Assembly (NCBI GenBank): GCA_000955875.1
Contig: JYOE01000005.1
Location: 5,186-62,327, forward strand
Origin: Terrabacter sp. 28
GTDB lineage: Bacteria; Actinomycetota; Actinomycetes; Actinomycetales; Dermatophilaceae
Direction of reading: 5' to 3'
DNA: 57,142 nucleotides
Shown: positions 54,132 to 57,142 of the stretch, piece by piece
Position numbering within the stretch: the first letter of the stretch is position 1
How the letters are laid out: each line of letters opens with the position of its first letter
Translations under genes and position numbers: made by a program
The notes under the pieces: generated by a model
Told to the model about the DNA's origin: nothing
Seen by the model: only the letters and a program-made list of their open reading frames with translations
Database searches by the model: none

Positions 54132-55225
54132 TGGCCCACCAGTGGCGCGGAGTCATCCGCGAGTACGCCGACCGGCTCCCGATGCTCGAGGGTGGGCCGG
54201 TCGTCACGCTCCACGAGGGCGGCACGCCCCTCATCCACGCCGAGAAGCTCTCCGAGCGCGTCGGCGCCGAGGTGCACCTCAAGTACGAAGGCCTCAACCC
54301 GACGGGCTCGTTCAAGGACCGCGGCATGACGACGGCCATCAGCGTCGCTGCCCGAAAGGGCGCGAAGGCCGTCATCTGCGCGAGCACGGGCAACACGTCG
54401 GCGTCGGCGGCGGCATACGCGACGAAGGCCGGCATGGCCTGCGGGGTCCTCGTGCCCGACGGCAAGATCGCGATGGGCAAGCTGAGCCAGGCCATCGCCC
54501 ACGGAGCCACGCTGCTGCAGGTCGACGGCAACTTCGACGACTGCCTGACGCTCGCGCGCAAGCTCGCCGAGGCCTATCCGGTCGAGCTGGTCAACTCGGT
54601 CAACCCGGCCCGCATCGAGGGCCAGAAGACCGCGAGCTTCGAGGTCGTCGACGCCCTGGGCGACGCCCCCGACATCCACTGCCTGCCGGTCGGCAACGCC
54701 GGCAACATCACGGCGTACTGGCGCGGCTACCGCGAGTACCTCGCGTCGCCGGTGACCGACGCGCCTGCGGGCCCGGCGACCCACCTCCCTGCGATGTGGG
54801 GCTTCCAGGCCGCCGGCGCCGCCCCCATCGTGCTGGGTCACCCGGTCGACCACCCCGAGACCATCGCCACGGCCATCCGCATCGGCAACCCGGCGTCGTG
54901 GGAGCAGGCGGTCGCGGCCCGCGACGAGTCCGAAGGCCGCATCGACGCCGTCACCGACGAGCAGATCCTCGAGGCCCACCGCTACCTCTCGTCCGAGGAG
55001 GGCGTCTTCGTCGAGCCCGGCTCGGCCGCCTCGGTGGCCGGTCTGCTCGCCTGCCACGCGGCCGGCCTCGTGCCGTCCGGCGCGCGCATCGTGTGCACGG
55101 TCACGGGGCACGGCCTCAAGGACCCCCAGTGGGCGCTGCGCTCCGCCGACGGCAGCGACGTCGTGCCCACCCGGGTCAGCGTCGACGCCTTCAGCGCCGC
55201 GCAGGCGCTCGGCCTCGAGGGCTGA
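54131..55225 (+). CDS. thrC: Threonine synthase
   Basis: 364-residue PLP enzyme converting phosphohomoserine to threonine. PLP lysine K62 in [12 protein letters not shown], phosphate loop [14 protein letters not shown] and C-terminal VTGHGLKDP. Short bacterial class. ATG 54131 is chosen (TGATG overlap with hom stop); GTG 54128 immediately before is possible. GGAAGG lies 7 nt upstream. Confidence 0.97.
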   Translation: MAHQWRGVIREYADRLPMLEGGPVVTLHEGGTPLIHAEKLSERVGAEVHLKYEGLNPTGSFKDRGMTTAISVAARKGAKAVICASTGNTSASAAAYATKAGMACGVLVPDGKIAMGKLSQAIAHGATLLQVDGNFDDCLTLARKLAEAYPVELVNSVNPARIEGQKTASFEVVDALGDAPDIHCLPVGNAGNITAYWRGYREYLASPVTDAPAGPATHLPAMWGFQAAGAAPIVLGHPVDHPETIATAIRIGNPASWEQAVAARDESEGRIDAVTDEQILEAHRYLSSEEGVFVEPGSAASVAGLLACHAAGLVPSGARIVCTVTGHGLKDPQWALRSADGSDVVPTRVSVDAFSAAQALGLEG

Positions 55226-55229
55226 GCGC

Positions 55230-56231
55230 GTGAGCCGGGTTCCCGCGGGGCGGTCCGTGCACGTCCGGGTGCCGGCGAGCAGCGCCAACCTCGGCCCGGG
55301 CTTCGACTCCGTCGGTCTGGCGCTCGGCCTCTGGGACGACTACGTCGTGACGACGTCCGACGAGCCCGGCCTCGTCATCGAGGTGACGGGCGAGGGCGCC
55401 GCCGACGTGCCCACCGACGAGCGCCACCTGGTGCACGCCACCATGCAGCACACCTGGCACGCGTTGAGAGTCGAGCCGCCGTCCGGGCTGCGCATCGTCG
55501 CCGTGAACGGCGTGCCGCACAGCCGGGGACTCGGGTCGTCCGCCACGGCGATCGTCGCGGGGGTCGTTGCCGCGCAGGCACTCTCGCTCGGGGTCACCCC
55601 CGATGTCACTGAGCCGGGTGACGCCGAGCCGTATGCCGGCTGGCCGGCTGCCGGTGACGAGGTGCCCATCGACCTCGGGCTGGCGACGCACCTCTCGAGC
55701 GAGCTCGAGGGGCACCCCGACAACGCCTCGGCGAGCGCCCTCGGCGGCCTCACCGTGAGCTGGATGCCTGACGACAGCGGCCACGACCACGGCGAGCGCA
55801 CCGTCACGGCGCGCATCGAGCCGCACCCCGACGTCGAGGTCGTCGTGTTCGTCCCCGAGACCCAGCTGGCCACCCGCACGGCCCGCGCCGTGCTGCCCGC
55901 CACGGTGCCGCTCGCTGCAGCTGCCGCGGGAGCGGGCAGAGCGGCGCTGCTCGTGCACGCGCTGACGGCGGACCCGTCCCACCTGCACGCGGCCACGCGC
56001 GACTGGCTGCACCAGGAGGCGCGCCGCCCGTCCTATCCCGACACCATGGACCTCGTCGACCAGCTGCGCTCGCAGGGGCACGCGGCCGTCGTCTCGGGCG
56101 CAGGCCCCAGCGTCCTCGTGCTCACGACGCGCGAGGCTGCCGCGAGCGTGCAGGCGGGCCGGCTCGCGCCGCACTGGGAGCGGCTGACCCCGGGCGTGCC
56201 CAGCCACGGCGCCACCGTCAGCGCCTGCTGA
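55230..56231 (+). CDS. thrB: Homoserine kinase
   Basis: 333-residue GHMP kinase phosphorylating homoserine. N-terminal VRVPASSANLGPGFDSVGLALG, ATP-binding loop PHSRGLGSSATAIVAG at about 96-111, and the C-terminal motif VVSGAGPSVLVL. Last gene of the threonine branch. GTG start 4 nt after thrC, with terminator at 56252. Confidence 0.97.
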   Translation: MSRVPAGRSVHVRVPASSANLGPGFDSVGLALGLWDDYVVTTSDEPGLVIEVTGEGAADVPTDERHLVHATMQHTWHALRVEPPSGLRIVAVNGVPHSRGLGSSATAIVAGVVAAQALSLGVTPDVTEPGDAEPYAGWPAAGDEVPIDLGLATHLSSELEGHPDNASASALGGLTVSWMPDDSGHDHGERTVTARIEPHPDVEVVVFVPETQLATRTARAVLPATVPLAAAAAGAGRAALLVHALTADPSHLHAATRDWLHQEARRPSYPDTMDLVDQLRSQGHAAVVSGAGPSVLVLTTREAAASVQAGRLAPHWERLTPGVPSHGATVSAC

Positions 56232-56251
56232 AAGCGCCCGAGCGAAGACAC

Positions 56252-56269
56252 ACCGGGCAACCGCCCGGT
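56252..56269 (+). terminator. Terminator after thrB
   Basis: ACCGGGC (56252-56258), AACC, GCCCGGT (56263-56269): perfect 7-bp hairpin, 20 nt after the thrB stop. Confidence 0.75.
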
Positions 56270-56288
56270 CGGCGGAACGGTCGGATGG

Positions 56289-56469
56289 TATTCTTGGCGC
56301 GCACCACAGCCGCGACACTCGCAGGACGGTGCATCACCCCCACGCTGAGGCGAAGTCACCTGCCTCTGGGCGCGTTCTGCGCCGAAGTGGATCTCAGACG
56401 ACCAGGTCACCTGGTCCAGCTCCGGCCCGCACTGTCTCCCGGGCCGCAAACGAGGGGGAAGGATCCTTC
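56289..56469 (+). promoter_or_regulatory. rho: Promoter and long leader of rho
   Basis: TATTCT (56289-56294) is the -10 candidate, giving a leader of about 170 nt. Two stem-loops lie in it: GACCAGGT-C-ACCTGGTC (56400-56416) and CGGCCCG (56423-56429) with CGGGCCG (56440-56446), the latter just before the ribosome site GAGGGGGAAGGA. Rho is autoregulated through its leader in many bacteria; a similar role is plausible here. Confidence 0.55.
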
Positions 56470-57142
56470 GTGTCAGAAACAACCACCCGTCCGGTGTCCG
56501 GTCTGTCGGCCATGAAGCTGGACGAGCTCAAGGGCGTCGCGTCCTCGATGGGCATCACCGGCACGACGAAGATGCGCAAGAGCGACCTCGTCGAGGCCAT
56601 CAAGGCCCGGCAGGCAGGCGGCTCGTCGGCCCCGGCGGCCACCGCCCCCGCAGCTGCGAAGACCGAGACGTCCGACGGCGCTGCGCCGGCCCGCACGTCT
56701 CGTCGCGTGAGCCGCCCGGCCGGCTCGTCCGGCCAGGCCGAGAAGACGAGCGAGACGACCGACACGGCCGAGACGGCGCACCGGGCAGAACCGGCCGCAC
56801 GCCGCACCGACGCCGACCGGGCGGCCGCTCCCGCCGACTCGTCCGCCGGCACCGACACCGGCACCGACACCCGCACGTCCCACGACGGGGCCGCCGGTAG
56901 CGCCGGCACGAGCGCCGAAGGCGAGCACGACGACCGGGGCAGCCGACAGCGCGGCCGCGGCCAGCAGTCCGACCGCCAGTCCGAGCGCCAGTCCGACCGT
57001 CAGTCCGAGCGCCGCGAAGACCGTTCCAGCCGGCAGTCCGATCGCCAGCAGGATCGGCAGCAGGGCAGCCGCGCCGAGCGCCAGAACGAGCGCGGCCAGC
57101 AGCAGGACCGTCAGCAGGCACGCCAGCAGGACCGCCAGCAGG
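56470..57142 (+). CDS. rho: Transcription termination factor Rho (5' part, runs off the window)
   Basis: GTG start with GGGGGAAGGA upstream. First 224 codons: a Rho_N domain (about 12-48: GLSAMKLDELKGVASSMG and KMRKSDLVEAIKARQ), then a long disordered insert rich in Ala/Thr/Glu/Asp and, from about residue 160, a Gln/Arg/Ser repeat of the type RQSERQSDR and QQDRQQ. This Arg-rich extended N-terminal insert is typical of actinobacterial Rho and helps bind RNA. The RNA-binding OB domain and ATPase lie beyond the window edge. Confidence 0.93.
   Translation, partial: MSETTTRPVSGLSAMKLDELKGVASSMGITGTTKMRKSDLVEAIKARQAGGSSAPAATAPAAAKTETSDGAAPARTSRRVSRPAGSSGQAEKTSETTDTAETAHRAEPAARRTDADRAAAPADSSAGTDTGTDTRTSHDGAAGSAGTSAEGEHDDRGSRQRGRGQQSDRQSERQSDRQSERREDRSSRQSDRQQDRQQGSRAERQNERGQQQDRQQARQQDRQQ

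Noticed and set aside
57000..57142. CRISPR-like repeats in the rho insert
   Set aside because: The repeats (CAGTCCGACCG type) are in-frame coding repeats without spacers.

Overview
The window is about 72% G+C and shows the codon use, RNA polymerase -10 elements and gene neighbourhoods of an actinomycete. The mtrA-mtrB-lpqB-comF-hpf-secA block, the pdtaS/whiB1 pair, the fused E1/E2 2-oxoglutarate decarboxylase and the lysA-hom-thrC-thrB-rho block are all actinobacterial arrangements. Smaller families (DUF6104, DUF6912, NrtL, Rv3235-like, an isolated SAF/CpaE-like pair) suggest Micrococcales, perhaps Intrasporangiaceae or a relative; that placement is inference. I see no insertion sequence, prophage, CRISPR array or plasmid gene. 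The window looks like core chromosome.

Layout. 0-2.3 kb: a polytopic membrane protein and a divergent lipoprotein. 2.4-7.7 kb: MtrAB two-component system, its lipoprotein LpqB and a ComF-like phosphoribosyltransferase. 7.8-13.7 kb: ribosome hibernation factor, an orphan LuxR-type regulator, a YcaQ-like DNA glycosylase and SecA. 13.7-18.6 kb: a LysM/Rv3235 pair (minus strand), a small excisionase-type HTH protein, and an orphan SAF/CpaE-like pair. 18.6-27.6 kb: a membrane protein with a cupredoxin-like lipoprotein, a WS/DGAT acyltransferase run, a TetR regulator with an alpha/beta hydrolase, a GDSL hydrolase, DUF4870 and PruA. 27.7-36.5 kb: DUF2505, two helical small proteins, the large NAD-glutamate dehydrogenase, PdtaS and WhiB1. 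36.8-49.6 kb: an SGNH hydrolase, DUF6104, the 1304-residue Kgd, an ABC exporter, two CNNM/CorC membrane proteins and a NarL-type two-component pair. 49.5-57.1 kb: an ASCH-like protein, tRNA-Arg(CCG), NrtL, lysA, hom, thrC, thrB and the start of rho.

Functional themes. Glutamate and 2-oxoglutarate metabolism is heavily represented: proline-derived semialdehyde to glutamate (PruA), glutamate to 2-oxoglutarate (NAD-GDH) and 2-oxoglutarate onward (Kgd). The aspartate-family pathway (LysA, Hom, ThrC, ThrB) sits next to Rho. Envelope control is represented by MtrAB-LpqB, SecA, LysM and CorC-type proteins.

What stands out. (1) The octamer GTATGCCG/CGGCATAC occurs 21 times, spread evenly and in both orientations, against about 2 expected from composition; it carries most of the rare TAT codons. 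(2) Many genes have a -10 hexamer placed exactly 6 nt before the start codon, the geometry of leaderless mRNA. Four such sites start mini-ORFs upstream of hpf, secA, gdh and the CorC operon. (3) The NAD-GDH carries an H1-histone-like Lys/Ala tail. (4) Partial copies of the tRNA-Arg 3' end lie beside the tRNA. (5) whiB1 has a SigR/SigH-type promoter. All calls are from reading the sequence only.
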